Assembly (NCBI GenBank): GCA_022844405.1 | Contig: JALHLV010000015.1 | Coordinates: 33,834-97,833, forward strand | Direction of reading: 5' to 3' | Length of the DNA stretch: 64,000 nt | Source: Sphingomonadales bacterium | GTDB taxonomy: Bacteria > Pseudomonadota > Alphaproteobacteria > SMXS01 | In this document: positions 18,523-27,125 of the stretch, one piece after another | How the letters are laid out: every line of letters starts with the position of its first letter | Numbering within the stretch: position 1 is the first letter of the stretch | The notes under the pieces: model-generated | Told to the model about the DNA's origin: nothing | Seen by the model: the letters and a program-made list of their open reading frames with translations, nothing else | Databases searched by the model: none | Program-made: the position numbers and the translations under genes

Positions 18523-18951
18523 ATGGACATAGTCAACTTCACGCCGATCCCGGCGCTGATCGGCGGCGCGCTGATCGGCCTGGCGTCGGCGCTGCTGCTG
18601 CTGCTCACCGGCCGCATCGCCGGCGTCAGCGGCATCCTCGGCGGCCTGCTGCCGCCGGCTTCAGGCGACACCACGTGGCGGCTCGCCTTCATCGCCGGGC
18701 TCATGCTGGCCGGGCTCGGCTTCGTCTATCTGGGCGATGTCTCGGCCATCGCCATCGAGGCGGACACGCCGTTGCTGATCGCGGCGGGTCTGCTGGTGGG
18801 CATCGGCACGCGGGTCGGATCGGGCTGCACCAGCGGCCATGGCATCTGCGGCGTGGGACGCCTGTCGCCGCGCGGTATCGTCGCGACCTGCATCTTCGTC
18901 GGCGTCGCCATGGTGACGGTGTTCGTCACCCGCCACATCATCGGGAGCTGA
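18523..18951 (+). CDS. YeeE/YedE-family membrane protein, first half (PmpA-like)
   Basis: A 142-residue integral membrane protein with four hydrophobic segments. The start ATG at 18523 follows GAGGAGG by five bases. The signature [12 protein letters not shown] (about residues 104-115) contains the conserved cysteines of thiosulfate-type YeeE/YedE transporters. It is 10 bases after SulP and three bases before the second half. Paired half-size proteins of this type occur in BigR-controlled operons. Confidence 0.9.
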   Translation: MDIVNFTPIPALIGGALIGLASALLLLLTGRIAGVSGILGGLLPPASGDTTWRLAFIAGLMLAGLGFVYLGDVSAIAIEADTPLLIAAGLLVGIGTRVGSGCTSGHGICGVGRLSPRGIVATCIFVGVAMVTVFVTRHIIGS

Positions 18952-18953
18952 TC

Positions 18954-19373
18954 ATGGGACGTCTTCTGGTACCGCTGTTGTGCGGCCTGATCTTCGGCGC
19001 CGGCCTCGCCGTCTCCGGCATGGTCAACCCGGCCAAGGTGCTGGGCTTCCTCGACGTGACCGGGCAATGGGACCCGAGCCTGCTGCTGGTGATGGCCGCC
19101 GGTGTCGCGGTGTTCGCCGCCGGATTCCTGCTGGTGAAGCGCTCGGCCCGGCCGCTGCTGGCCGCGAAGTTCGAGATCCCGACCCGCCGCGACATCGATC
19201 CCAAACTGGTCGCCGGCGCGGTGATGTTCGGCATCGGCTGGGGTCTCGCGGGCTTCTGCCCCGGCCCAGCCCTGACCGGCCTCGCCTTTGGGCTCACCAA
19301 GGTCTACGTGTTCGTCGCCGCCATGGTTGTTGGTAGCTTGGCATATGGGTTGTGGATGCGGTTCAAACCCTGA
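18954..19373 (+). CDS. YeeE/YedE-family membrane protein, second half (PmpB-like)
   Basis: A 139-residue membrane protein with about four hydrophobic segments ([37 protein letters not shown] and two more). The conserved [12 protein letters not shown] motif lies near residue 99. It probably forms one transporter with the preceding protein and imports a reduced sulfur compound. It is the last gene of the operon, and a palindromic repeat follows. Confidence 0.9.
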   Translation: MGRLLVPLLCGLIFGAGLAVSGMVNPAKVLGFLDVTGQWDPSLLLVMAAGVAVFAAGFLLVKRSARPLLAAKFEIPTRRDIDPKLVAGAVMFGIGWGLAGFCPGPALTGLAFGLTKVYVFVAAMVVGSLAYGLWMRFKP

Positions 19374-19397
19374 ACAGCTTCAAACCATAAATAACCT

Positions 19398-19502
19398 TGT
19401 CCTCCCGGCGGAGGCCGGGGCCCAGGTCCAACGCAGGTAAAGCCCTATCCGTGAAGTTGGCGCGGTACCCCGCTGGGTCCCGGCCTCCGCCGGGATAACA
19501 AG
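19398..19502. repeat. Palindromic intergenic repeat (GTCATCCCGG family)
   Basis: Arms near 19398-19425 and 19473-19500 are inverted copies of a CTCCCGGCGGAGGCC/GGxCCCAG unit. It belongs to the same dispersed family as the elements near 26.6, 27.1 and 37.9 kb. It lies between convergent genes, where it could terminate transcription from both sides. Confidence 0.7.
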
Positions 19503-19517
19503 AAAAAGAGGGGTGTT

Positions 19518-20030
19518 TTACGCCACCGGTGCGCCGGCGCGGGCGACGAAGTAGTAGAGGCCGCGCAGGCCGAACGCGTCGCGCAGGCCACGCCGCCGCA
19601 GGCCGGCCTTTTCCAGCACCTTGTGCGAGGCGGCGTTCTCCGGCCGGCTGACCGCGACAATCTCCTTCAGGCCCAGATCCTCGAAACCGTAGCGTAGCAG
19701 GCGCCTGGTCGCCTCTGTCGCGAAGCCCCTGCCCCACGCCAGCACCTTGAATCCGTAGCCGACCTCGATGTCCTCGCTGCCGTCGAGGTGCGTCAGCACC
19801 ACCCAGCCGAGGAACTGGCCAGTGTCGCGCTCGGTCACGATCCAGCGGCCCAGAGGACCCTCCATCTCCAGGGTTTCCTGGGTCAGCTCCTCGGATTCCT
19901 GCAAGGTCATGGCACCGTAGCCGATGAACTCCATGACCTGCGGGTCCATGCTCATGGCCATCAGTTCGACGGTGTCGCTTTCGGCCTGCGGACGCAGGAT
20001 CAGCCGTTCCGTCTCGAGCGTGGGCTTCAT
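19518..20030 (-). CDS. GNAT-family N-acetyltransferase (RimJ/RimL type)
   Basis: A 170-residue protein whose N-terminus MKPTLETERLILRP is the hallmark of RimJ/RimL-type acetyltransferases. The acetyl-CoA loop is in AWGRGFATEATRRLLRYGF near residue 102, and NAASHKVLEKAGL near 137 is the conserved strand-helix. ATG 20030 is preferred; a GTG at 20039 overlapping the upstream stop by four bases is possible. The substrate is unknown. Confidence 0.88.
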   Translation of the reverse strand: MKPTLETERLILRPQAESDTVELMAMSMDPQVMEFIGYGAMTLQESEELTQETLEMEGPLGRWIVTERDTGQFLGWVVLTHLDGSEDIEVGYGFKVLAWGRGFATEATRRLLRYGFEDLGLKEIVAVSRPENAASHKVLEKAGLRRRGLRDAFGLRGLYYFVARAGAPVA

Positions 20031-20035
20031 CCCCG

Positions 20036-21061
20036 TCACACCACCAGATAGCGCCAGGCGTCAGTGCCCTCGAGCAGAAGTTGCACCTTCCGGCGGTCGG
20101 CCTCGGGCAGCGCCGCCAGCTTTTCGCGCATCACCTGCAGGCAGCGCGCGTGGTACTTCATCGGCTTCTGGGAATGGATCATGCCGCCGAGTACTTGGAT
20201 CTGCAACCGCTCCTCGCCGGCCTCGATGGCGCGCAGGGTGGCGTCCAGATAGGGCAGATAGACCGCGCCCGCCAGCCAGAGCAGTTCCCGGACCCCATCG
20301 CAGAGCGGCGCGTCCGGCGCGATCCACTCGCCCTCCACGCCCGATGCGTCGTCGATGATGGTCAGCCACGGCACCATGCGCCTGGACTGCTGGATCATCA
20401 CCTTGAACGATGCCGGGTTCCAGAAGCACTGGTAGAGCTGGCCATAGAAGCCGAAATCGCCCAGCGACGGCCGCGAGCCGAACAGGAAATTCTGGTCGCG
20501 CAGCACCAGGTCCCAGGCGCTGACGATGCGGCCGAACATGCTCTCGATCAGCGGCACGTTCTGGGGCTCGATGCCGGCGACCGGCCATAGCGGCACCTGC
20601 CAGTCGCGGAACTTCTGCGCGGTCTCGCGCAACGCCTCGTCGCTCGACGGCCCGGTGCCCGGATAGAGCATCAGGTGGGCGACGTAGTCAGTATCGCCAC
20701 CCTTGTCCTCGCCGACCCAGCGGTAGTGGAACATCATCTTGGTGCCCCACTCGTCGCCGAAATCCTCCAGCAGGTGCGCCAGGAAGGCGTGGGCCGGATC
20801 GTCCGGCAGGATCGAACGCTCGCCGTGCCTCTCTTCCAGCAAGTATGCCATCGGACTCGAATCGACGTGCCAGACGTCGTCGGGCTCCTCGGGGAAATGC
20901 ACCTTGGGAATGATCGGCGGCTTGATGTGCTTGGTGCGCTCCTGGACCTCCCTGGTGTTGAGGATCCAGTCGTGAGGCAGGCGGCGGTAGCGCATGATCG
21001 CCCGCATCTTCACCGAAAACGGCGACGACAGCGAACCGATGACCTGATAGCGGCCGGTCAT
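20036..21061 (-). CDS. Glutathione S-transferase-like protein
   Basis: A 341-residue protein with an N-terminal thioredoxin-like domain. SLSSPFSVKMRAIMRYRRLPHDW lies near residues 10-32 and the glutathione gamma-glutamyl contact region DSSPMAYLLEERHGERSILP lies near 66-85. A long all-helical C-terminal domain follows, with a typical GSRPSLGDFGFYGQL segment. A strong GGGGAGGAAAAATG start supports ATG 21061. It is much longer than a canonical GST, so the function may not be conjugation. It probably lies downstream of the hydrolase and glc genes on one transcript. Confidence 0.8.
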   Translation of the reverse strand: MTGRYQVIGSLSSPFSVKMRAIMRYRRLPHDWILNTREVQERTKHIKPPIIPKVHFPEEPDDVWHVDSSPMAYLLEERHGERSILPDDPAHAFLAHLLEDFGDEWGTKMMFHYRWVGEDKGGDTDYVAHLMLYPGTGPSSDEALRETAQKFRDWQVPLWPVAGIEPQNVPLIESMFGRIVSAWDLVLRDQNFLFGSRPSLGDFGFYGQLYQCFWNPASFKVMIQQSRRMVPWLTIIDDASGVEGEWIAPDAPLCDGVRELLWLAGAVYLPYLDATLRAIEAGEERLQIQVLGGMIHSQKPMKYHARCLQVMREKLAALPEADRRKVQLLLEGTDAWRYLVV

Positions 21062-21121
21062 TTTTCCTCCCCTGAGCGTTCTGGACAGACAGTATGCATG
21101 GCGGCCAAAGCCGCGCCAGCC

Positions 21122-21994
21122 TCACTTGCCGCCGATGAAGTCCAGCACGGCCGTGGTGTAGCCGTCCGGGTCCTGTAGCATGGCGAAGTGGCTGACCTGG
21201 GGAAGGATGACCAGCTTTGCGCCGGGGATGGTCTTCGCCATGTAGTCGGTGTGGGCGCGGCTGATCGCTTCATCGCGATCGCCGATGACGATGGCGGTCG
21301 GCGCCTTGATGGACGCGAGCTGCGCTGCCGTCCAGCTCGGCTGGCTCGCCCACATGTGGCCGATCTGCTCCATGAAGGCATCGTAGTCGGATGGGGTGGG
21401 TTGCTCGCCGCGTTGCCTGCTGGAGTTCGCGTGCAGCCGGTCATAGTCAGCGCGCATGCGCTGCATGAAGGCGCCAAACACCGGATGCTTGTCCAGGTCG
21501 GGAAACACGCCGTCGGTGGTGACGTTGGCCGCCTGCGCGAACAGCCTGGTCAGCCGTTCAGGGTGGTTCATGGCGATGTCGAGGCCGACAATGCCGCCAT
21601 CGCTCCAGCCGATGAGCGCCACCTTGCCGATCTTCAGGTGGTCGAGCAGCGCCAGATAATCGGACGCCATCAGGTGGTAGCCAAATGGCTCGGCGGTGCG
21701 GGTCGAGCGGCCATGGCCGCGGCTGTCGGCGACGATCACCTTGTGGCCGGCGGCGACCAGCGCCGGCACCTGGTTCGCCCAGACGTCGGCGTGCGACAGG
21801 CCGCCATGGATCAGCAGGATGGGCGCGCCTTCGCCAAAGACGGCGTAATACATCTGGATGCCGCCCACCGGCGCATAGCCGCTTTCCACCGGTTTCGGCA
21901 TGGGCGGCGGCTCGGGCAGGGTCATCCAGCGGTCGGCGGCGGATGCGGCGGTGGCGAAAATCACGAGGAACAGGACGGCGACGATTGCGCGCAT
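21122..21994 (-). CDS. Exported alpha/beta-hydrolase
   Basis: A 290-residue hydrolase with a signal peptide (residues 1-19, cleavage after ASA). The oxyanion region is LLIHGGLSHAD near residue 60. The nucleophile elbow is GWSDGG (serine near 130), the acid D is in VIGDRDEA and the catalytic histidine is in SHFAML near residue 268. DSRGHGRST near 92 is the usual loop of this superfamily. It starts two bases after the glcF stop, so it is cotranscribed with glycolate oxidation genes. The substrate cannot be told. Confidence 0.88.
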   Translation of the reverse strand: MRAIVAVLFLVIFATAASAADRWMTLPEPPPMPKPVESGYAPVGGIQMYYAVFGEGAPILLIHGGLSHADVWANQVPALVAAGHKVIVADSRGHGRSTRTAEPFGYHLMASDYLALLDHLKIGKVALIGWSDGGIVGLDIAMNHPERLTRLFAQAANVTTDGVFPDLDKHPVFGAFMQRMRADYDRLHANSSRQRGEQPTPSDYDAFMEQIGHMWASQPSWTAAQLASIKAPTAIVIGDRDEAISRAHTDYMAKTIPGAKLVILPQVSHFAMLQDPDGYTTAVLDFIGGK

Positions 21995-21996
21995 GG

Positions 21997-23277
21997 TTAC
22001 AGTCCCCTCGGCTTCGGGCCTCCGGTGGCCCAGTCCAGCAGTTCGACGGTGTGCACGACGGGCACGGACGCGCCGCCGCGCAGCTGGGTGATGCAGCCGA
22101 TATTGCCGCTGGCGATGACCTGCGGCGCGGTGTCGGCTAGGCGCTCCAGCTTGCGGTCACGCAACTGTCCGGCGATCTCGTCCTGCAGCAGGCTGTAGGT
22201 GCCGGCCGAGCCGCAGCACAAATTGGCTTCCTTCGGCTCCACCACCGTAAAACCCGCCTGGCGCAGCAGACTGACGGGCTGGCGCGTGACTTTCTGGCCG
22301 TGCTGCAGCGAGCACGCCGACTGATAGGCCACGCGCAGGCCCGGCGGCGACTGCACAGGTGTCACGCCTTCGACGGCGAGGAATTCCGACACGTCGCGGC
22401 TCAATGCGGCGATGCGCTCGCCGCGCGCGGCCCAGGCCACGTCGCCCGCCAGCACGAAACCGTAGTCCTTCAGCATGGTGCCGCAGCCCGAGGCGTTGGC
22501 GATGATGGCATCGAGCCCCTCGCCGTCCAGCTCCTTCTCCCAGGCCGCGACATTCGCCCTCGCCCGCGCAAGGGTCGACGCTTCCTGCCCGAGATGATGG
22601 GTGATGGCGCCGCAGCAATAGGCTTCGTGCAGGATCACCACCTCGCAGCCGTGGCGGGTCAGCAGCCGGATGGTGGCGTCATTGATCTCCGGGCCAACGG
22701 CCTGCTGCACGCAACCGATCAGCAGGCCGACGCGGGCGCGCCGCTCGCCCTGCGCCGCCACGCGCCGGTCATGGTCCAGCTTCTCGCCGATGGGCCCATC
22801 GGGCGCGGTCATCACCATGGCGCGCAGCCGGCGTGGAAGCAGATCGGCCACGGGACGCGCCAGCTTCGCCAGCCGCAGTGCCCAGCCGAACAGACCCGGG
22901 CGCGGCAGCAGCCAGCCCAGCATCCGGCGGGTCAGCCGATCTGGCAGCGGCCTCGTGTAGGTATTCTCGATATGCGCCCGGGCGGTGTCGATCAGGTGCA
23001 TGTAGTTGACGCCCGACGGGCAGCCGGCCTGGCACGACAGGCACGACAGGCAGCGGTCTACATGCAGCACGGTGTTCGCGTCGGCGGGCTTGCCGCCTTC
23101 CAGCATCTCCTTGATCAGGTAGATGCGCCCGCGCGGGCTGTCGAGTTCGTCGCCGAGCAGGGTGTAGGTCGGGCACTGCGGCAGGCAGAAGCCGCAATGG
23201 ACGCAGGTGCGCAGCGCTTTTTCGGCCTCCCGCAGGTGCGGGTCCGTCATCTGGTCGTCGGAAAAGAGTGTCCGCAT
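21997..23277 (-). CDS. glcF: Glycolate oxidase iron-sulfur subunit
   Basis: Electron-transfer subunit of membrane-associated glycolate dehydrogenase. In 426 residues there are two 4Fe-4S motifs: C25, C28, C31 and C35 in CVHCGFCLPQC, and C76, C79, C82 and C86 in CLSCLSCQAGC. Two CCG-type (heterodisulfide reductase-like) motifs follow (CCGAITHH and CCGSAGTY). Its start shares a base with the glcE stop. With GlcD and GlcE it oxidises glycolate to glyoxylate. Confidence 0.95.
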   Translation of the reverse strand: MRTLFSDDQMTDPHLREAEKALRTCVHCGFCLPQCPTYTLLGDELDSPRGRIYLIKEMLEGGKPADANTVLHVDRCLSCLSCQAGCPSGVNYMHLIDTARAHIENTYTRPLPDRLTRRMLGWLLPRPGLFGWALRLAKLARPVADLLPRRLRAMVMTAPDGPIGEKLDHDRRVAAQGERRARVGLLIGCVQQAVGPEINDATIRLLTRHGCEVVILHEAYCCGAITHHLGQEASTLARARANVAAWEKELDGEGLDAIIANASGCGTMLKDYGFVLAGDVAWAARGERIAALSRDVSEFLAVEGVTPVQSPPGLRVAYQSACSLQHGQKVTRQPVSLLRQAGFTVVEPKEANLCCGSAGTYSLLQDEIAGQLRDRKLERLADTAPQVIASGNIGCITQLRGGASVPVVHTVELLDWATGGPKPRGL

Positions 23278-24515
23278 CAGGCCGCGCCGGGCAGTGAAAC
23301 AGCTCCCATCCGGCCGGGGTTGAAGATGCCGCTGGGATCGAACCCAGCCTTAACACGCGCCGACAGTTTGGCAAGCCCTTCCGCCTGCGGCTGGAACACG
23401 GCCTCCTCGCGGCGCACGGTCTCCGGCGCGCGGACCAGCAGCGCGTGGCCGCCCCCGGTCATGGCGGCGCGGATACGGGCGCCCTGCCCGAGCGCGGCCG
23501 ACTCGTAGCCGAGCCAGACCAGGCCGCCGGCCCAGTCCATCAGCCAGGAATCGGCGCCCGAGGCCGCCACGATCTCGGCACCGCTGGTCGGCGGCACGGA
23601 GACGCGCCAGACCAGCTGGTGATCAGGTGGCAGCAGCCAAGCGTCGCGGAGCTCGGTCCAGAAGCGGCCCGAGTTCATGCTGTGCAACTCGTCGAGCGGA
23701 CCAAATGGGGCCAGCAGCTTCTTCAGCGCCTCCATGCGATGCATCACCGACACGCCATGGCCTTCGACGCGGATGGCGGTGATCGCGCGGTCGGCGCGGC
23801 TCACATGGGATACCTGCGACCGCGCCGCCTCGGCGGCGGGCACATGGGCGAGGCCCGACACCTCGAAGGCGCTGTTGGCCGCCGCTGTCAGCGCCTCGAC
23901 GGCGCGCTCGGGCTTCAGGCCATGGATCAGCAGCGTGTAGGTCTTCTCGGGCGCGGGCAGCACCTTCAGGGTGATCTCGGTGAACGCGCCCAGCGTGCCG
24001 TAGGCGCCGGTCATCAGCTTGTGCAGGTCGTAGCCGGTGACGTTCTTGACCACCCGGCCGCCCGACTTGAAGCATTCGCCGCGGCCGTTGACCGCGTGCG
24101 CCCCCAGCACGAAGTCGCGCGCCGCGCCCGCCTTCACCCGGCGCGGGCCGGAGCTGCCGACCGAAATGGCGCCGCCGATGGTGCCGGCCTTGCTCTCGCC
24201 CGACAGCAGCCAGCCCCAGTCCAGCGGCTCGAAGGCCAGCATCTGGTTACGCTCGGCCAGCATCCGGTTGACTTCTTCCAGCGGCGTCCCCGGCCGGACC
24301 GAGACGACCAGTTCCTCCGGCTCGTAGAACACGACGCCGGCAATGCCCGACAGGTCGACCTTCGCCGGGATGCCGTGGCCGTTGATCCTGACCGGGCAGC
24401 CCAAACCGCGCTTGGTGCCGCTGCCGACCAGCTCCAGCGGCCGCGCCTCGGCCGACGCCCAGGAGATCAGCTCGGCCAGTTCCTTCTCGTCGGTGGGTTT
24501 GTATGTGCTCGTCAT
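23277..24515 (-). CDS. glcE: Glycolate oxidase FAD-binding subunit
   Basis: A 412-residue FAD-binding (PCMH-type) subunit. The start is ATG 24515 (MTSTYKPTDEKELAELI), because the upstream extension runs through an intergenic hairpin. The FAD loop is LELVGSGTKRGLG near residues 27-39, and GWLLSGESKAGTIGGAISVGSSGPRR near 105-130 completes the PCMH domain. It is shorter than GlcD and lacks its C-terminal catalytic motifs, as usual. It is tightly coupled to glcF. Confidence 0.94.
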   Translation of the reverse strand: MTSTYKPTDEKELAELISWASAEARPLELVGSGTKRGLGCPVRINGHGIPAKVDLSGIAGVVFYEPEELVVSVRPGTPLEEVNRMLAERNQMLAFEPLDWGWLLSGESKAGTIGGAISVGSSGPRRVKAGAARDFVLGAHAVNGRGECFKSGGRVVKNVTGYDLHKLMTGAYGTLGAFTEITLKVLPAPEKTYTLLIHGLKPERAVEALTAAANSAFEVSGLAHVPAAEAARSQVSHVSRADRAITAIRVEGHGVSVMHRMEALKKLLAPFGPLDELHSMNSGRFWTELRDAWLLPPDHQLVWRVSVPPTSGAEIVAASGADSWLMDWAGGLVWLGYESAALGQGARIRAAMTGGGHALLVRAPETVRREEAVFQPQAEGLAKLSARVKAGFDPSGIFNPGRMGAVSLPGAA

Positions 24516-24580
24516 GCCCCGATAAGACCGCGTTTTGCCGCACTGCACAAGCCAAAGCATGCCAAAAACTGCAGTGGATA

Positions 24581-24608
24581 ACTCTGCAGTCCGGCGGCAC
24601 TGCAGAGT
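24581..24608. promoter_or_regulatory. Inverted repeat between glcD and glcE
   Basis: ACTCTGCAGT and ACTGCAGAGT form perfect 10-bp arms around an 8-base GC loop. A third CTGCAG core lies 15 bases to one side (24569-24574), so three CTGCAG cores occur at 15-16 base spacing. In the direction of glc transcription the stem is followed about 17 bases later by TTTTT. It could be a regulator-binding array or an intercistronic hairpin that sets the glcD:glcEF ratio. Confidence 0.55.
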
Positions 24609-24657
24609 AATATACAAGTCTTACAAATGGGTTACGAAATATTTGTGATTTTCTGTT

Positions 24658-26142
24658 TCAAAACCGCGGTAGCTCCGGAAATGCCGTTCTTCCCCTGTGA
24701 ATGTGCATTGCACCCAGCTCCGCGCAGCGGTGCAGCGTGGGGAAAACCTTGCCCGGATTGAGGTGCTGTCCGGGGTCGAACGCGCATTTCAGCCGCTGCT
24801 GCTGCTGCATGTCCAGATCGGTGAACATTTCCGGCATCAGATCGCGTTTTTCGGTGCCGACGCCATGTTCGCCGGTCAGAACGCCGCCGACCGAGACGCA
24901 CAGCCGCAGGATATCGTGGCCCAGGTGTTCGGCCGCCTCCATCTCGCCGGGCACGTTGGCGTCGTAGAGGATCAGCGGATGCAGATTGCCGTCGCCCACA
25001 TGGAACACGTTGGCGATGGTCAGCCCCGAGGCGCGCGACATCTCGCCGATCCGCGCCAGCACGGGCGCCAGCTTGTTGCGCGGGATGGTGCCGTCGAGCA
25101 CGTAGTAGTCGGGCTTCATCTTGGCCGCCGCCGGAAACGCCGACTTGCGCCCCAGCCAGAACAGCAGCCGCTCCTCCTCGGACTGCGACGCGCGCACGCC
25201 GATGGCACCGTTCCGGGTCGCAATGGCGGTCACCTGCCCGATCAAATAGTCGACCTCGGCGGCCGGGCCGTCCAGTTCGCAGATCAGGATGGCGGCGGCG
25301 TCCGCCGGATAACCCGGCGCGCAATATTCCTCGACCGCGTCGATGGTGATGCGGTCCATCATCTCCATGCCGGCCGGGATGATCCCCGAGGCGATGACGT
25401 CGGCGACGCAGGCGCCGCCCGCCTCGATGCTGTTGAACGATACCAGCAGGGCGCGGACCGTCTCGGGCTTGGGCAGGATGCGGACGGTGACCTCGGTGAT
25501 CACGCCCAGCAGGCCTTCCGAGCCGGTGATGATGCTGAGAAGGTCATAGCCTTCCGGGTCCAGGTGCTTGCCGCCGATGCGCAGCACTTCGCCATCCATA
25601 GTCACCAGCTCGACGCCCAGGATGTTGTTCACCGTCAGGCCGTATTTCAGGCAGTGCACCCCGCCCGAATTCTGCGCCACGTTGCCGCCGATGGTGCAGG
25701 CGATCTGGCTGGACGGATCCGGCGCGTAGTAGAACCCGTCGTCCTCCACCGCCTTGGTGATCCCCAGATTGGTCACGCCCGGCTGGGCGACGACGCAGCG
25801 GTTGGCGTAATCGACGTCGAGGATGCGGTTGAACTTGGTCATGGCGAGCAGGACGCCGCCCGGCACCGGCGTGGCCCCGCCGGAAAGCCCGGTCCCCGCG
25901 CCGCGCGGCACCACCGGCACGCCGAAGTCCCGGCACAGCTTCAGCACCTCGGCGACCTGCGCCACGGTTTCCGGCAGCACGACGATCCCCGGCATCTGCC
26001 GGTGCATGGTCTGCGCATCGGTCTCAAACGGCTTGCGGGAGACGGCGTCGGTGACGACGCACTCAAGCGGCAACACCTGGCGGAAGCGTGCCGCGAGGGC
26101 GGACAGGTCGGGAGCGATGGGTTCGGCCATTGAGACGTTCAT
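24658..26142 (-). CDS. glcD: Glycolate oxidase catalytic FAD-linked subunit
   Basis: Oxidises glycolate (and often lactate) to the 2-oxo acid. The protein has 494 residues from ATG 26142 (MNVSMAEPIAPDLS). The FAD loop PRGAGTGLSGGATP lies near residue 80. The catalytic-domain motifs are HVGDGNLHP near 376 and GEHGVGTEK near 422. The C-terminal FDPGQHLNPGKV is typical of the FAD-linked oxidase family. It is first in the glcDEF order on the minus strand, separated from glcE by a 142-base gap holding an inverted repeat. Confidence 0.95.
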   Translation of the reverse strand: MNVSMAEPIAPDLSALAARFRQVLPLECVVTDAVSRKPFETDAQTMHRQMPGIVVLPETVAQVAEVLKLCRDFGVPVVPRGAGTGLSGGATPVPGGVLLAMTKFNRILDVDYANRCVVAQPGVTNLGITKAVEDDGFYYAPDPSSQIACTIGGNVAQNSGGVHCLKYGLTVNNILGVELVTMDGEVLRIGGKHLDPEGYDLLSIITGSEGLLGVITEVTVRILPKPETVRALLVSFNSIEAGGACVADVIASGIIPAGMEMMDRITIDAVEEYCAPGYPADAAAILICELDGPAAEVDYLIGQVTAIATRNGAIGVRASQSEEERLLFWLGRKSAFPAAAKMKPDYYVLDGTIPRNKLAPVLARIGEMSRASGLTIANVFHVGDGNLHPLILYDANVPGEMEAAEHLGHDILRLCVSVGGVLTGEHGVGTEKRDLMPEMFTDLDMQQQQRLKCAFDPGQHLNPGKVFPTLHRCAELGAMHIHRGRTAFPELPRF

Positions 26143-26183
26143 GGGCCGCACTATACTCCCGTCCCAGCCGTAAGGAACGACGC

Positions 26184-26579
26184 ATGACGGAGATGACGAC
26201 ACACAGGGGCGGCTGCCACTGCGGCGCGGTGGTGTTCGAGGTGGACGCGCCGACCGAAGTGACGGTGCAGGACTGCAACTGCTCGCTGTGCCGGATGACC
26301 GGCTACCTGCACCTGATCGTGCCGGCCTCGCGCTTCCGGCTGCTGCAGGGGCAGGACGCGCTGACGACCTATACGTTCAACACCGGCACGGCGAAGCACC
26401 TGTTCTGCAAGCATTGTGGCGTGAAGTCGTTCTATGTGCCGAGGTCCAATCCGGATGGTTTTTCGGTGAACCTGCGGTGCGTGGACCGGTCGATGTTCAC
26501 GAAGGTGACTGTAGAATCGTTCGATGGTGCGAATTGGGAGGAAGACGGCGAGGCGTTGCGGCATTTAAGCGCCGAGTAG
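26184..26579 (+). CDS. GFA/CENP-V-type zinc protein
   Basis: A 131-residue protein with the fold of glutathione-dependent formaldehyde-activating enzymes. Zinc-ligand cysteines are C11 and C13 (GGCHCG), C31, C33 and C36 (CNCSLC), and C75 and C78 (CKHCG). ATG 26184 follows an AAGGAACGACG ribosome-binding region. Most such proteins are not true formaldehyde-glutathione synthases, so the reaction is unknown. It diverges from glcD across 41 bases. Confidence 0.88.
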   Translation: MTEMTTHRGGCHCGAVVFEVDAPTEVTVQDCNCSLCRMTGYLHLIVPASRFRLLQGQDALTTYTFNTGTAKHLFCKHCGVKSFYVPRSNPDGFSVNLRCVDRSMFTKVTVESFDGANWEEDGEALRHLSAE

Positions 26580-26582
26580 CCA

Positions 26583-26620
26583 CCCCTTCAGCCGTCATCC
26601 CGCCGTAGGGCGGGATCCAG
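26583..26620. repeat. Left inverted palindromic repeat flanking the GIY-YIG gene
   Basis: The copy reads CCCTTCAGCCGTCATCCCGCC, then GTA, then a GGCGGGATCCAG arm. It matches in inverted orientation the copy at 27074-27110 with one indel and one mismatch. Each copy is itself a small palindrome (ATCCCGCC/GGCGGGAT). Confidence 0.75.
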
Positions 26621-26629
26621 ACTGGGCAA

Positions 26630-26932
26630 TCAAGCCGTGAAGTCAGCCGATAAATCTCGCCACTCAGGATTCATCTCCTCGATGATCCGCAGCTTCCAGA
26701 GGCGGTTCCATTCCTTGAGTTGTTTCTCCCGATAGATGGCGGTTTCGGCGCGAGCGTGCTGTTCGTACCAGACCAGCATGTGACATTTGTACTTCTTGGT
26801 GAAGCCGTCGACGGTGCCCTGCTTATGTTGGAATACACGCTTCACGAGGTCGCTGGCGACGCCGATGTAAAGCGTGCCGTTGCGCTTGTTGGCCATGATG
26901 TAAACGGCAAAAGACTTTTCCGACTTGAGCAT
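26630..26932 (-). CDS. GIY-YIG nuclease-superfamily protein
   Basis: A 100-residue single-domain GIY-YIG protein. The motif is V-Y11-I-M then L-Y22-I-G24, followed by R32 (LVKRVFQHK) and the metal-binding glutamate E69 in AIYREKQLKEW. All catalytic residues are therefore present. Standalone proteins of this type are common and their role is mostly unknown. The gene lies alone between two inverted copies of a GTCATCCCGCC palindrome, which suggests movement as a unit. Its direction opposes the GFA gene. Confidence 0.9.
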   Translation of the reverse strand: MLKSEKSFAVYIMANKRNGTLYIGVASDLVKRVFQHKQGTVDGFTKKYKCHMLVWYEQHARAETAIYREKQLKEWNRLWKLRIIEEMNPEWRDLSADFTA

Positions 26933-27073
26933 AGTCTGGCAACGGCTGTGATTAATCGCTTAAACATAGCCGAATAAGGTGCCGCCCTCACGTTGTTCGT
27001 CGTTCCTGCGAAGGCTGGAAGCCAGACCAGGAAATCAGGTCAACCGCGCAGGACCGCGCGTTGATTGTCAAGC

Positions 27074-27110
27074 CTGGATCCCGCCCTTCGGCGGGATGAC
27101 GGCTGAGGGG
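27074..27110. repeat. Right inverted palindromic repeat flanking the GIY-YIG gene
   Basis: Mirror copy of the 26583-26620 element: CTGGATCCCGCCC-TTC-GGCGGGATGAC and then GGCTGAGGGG. It lies just after the carboxyltransferase stop (read on the minus strand) and may also act as that gene's terminator. Confidence 0.75.
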
Positions 27111-27125
27111 GTTGGGAAGTCGGCT

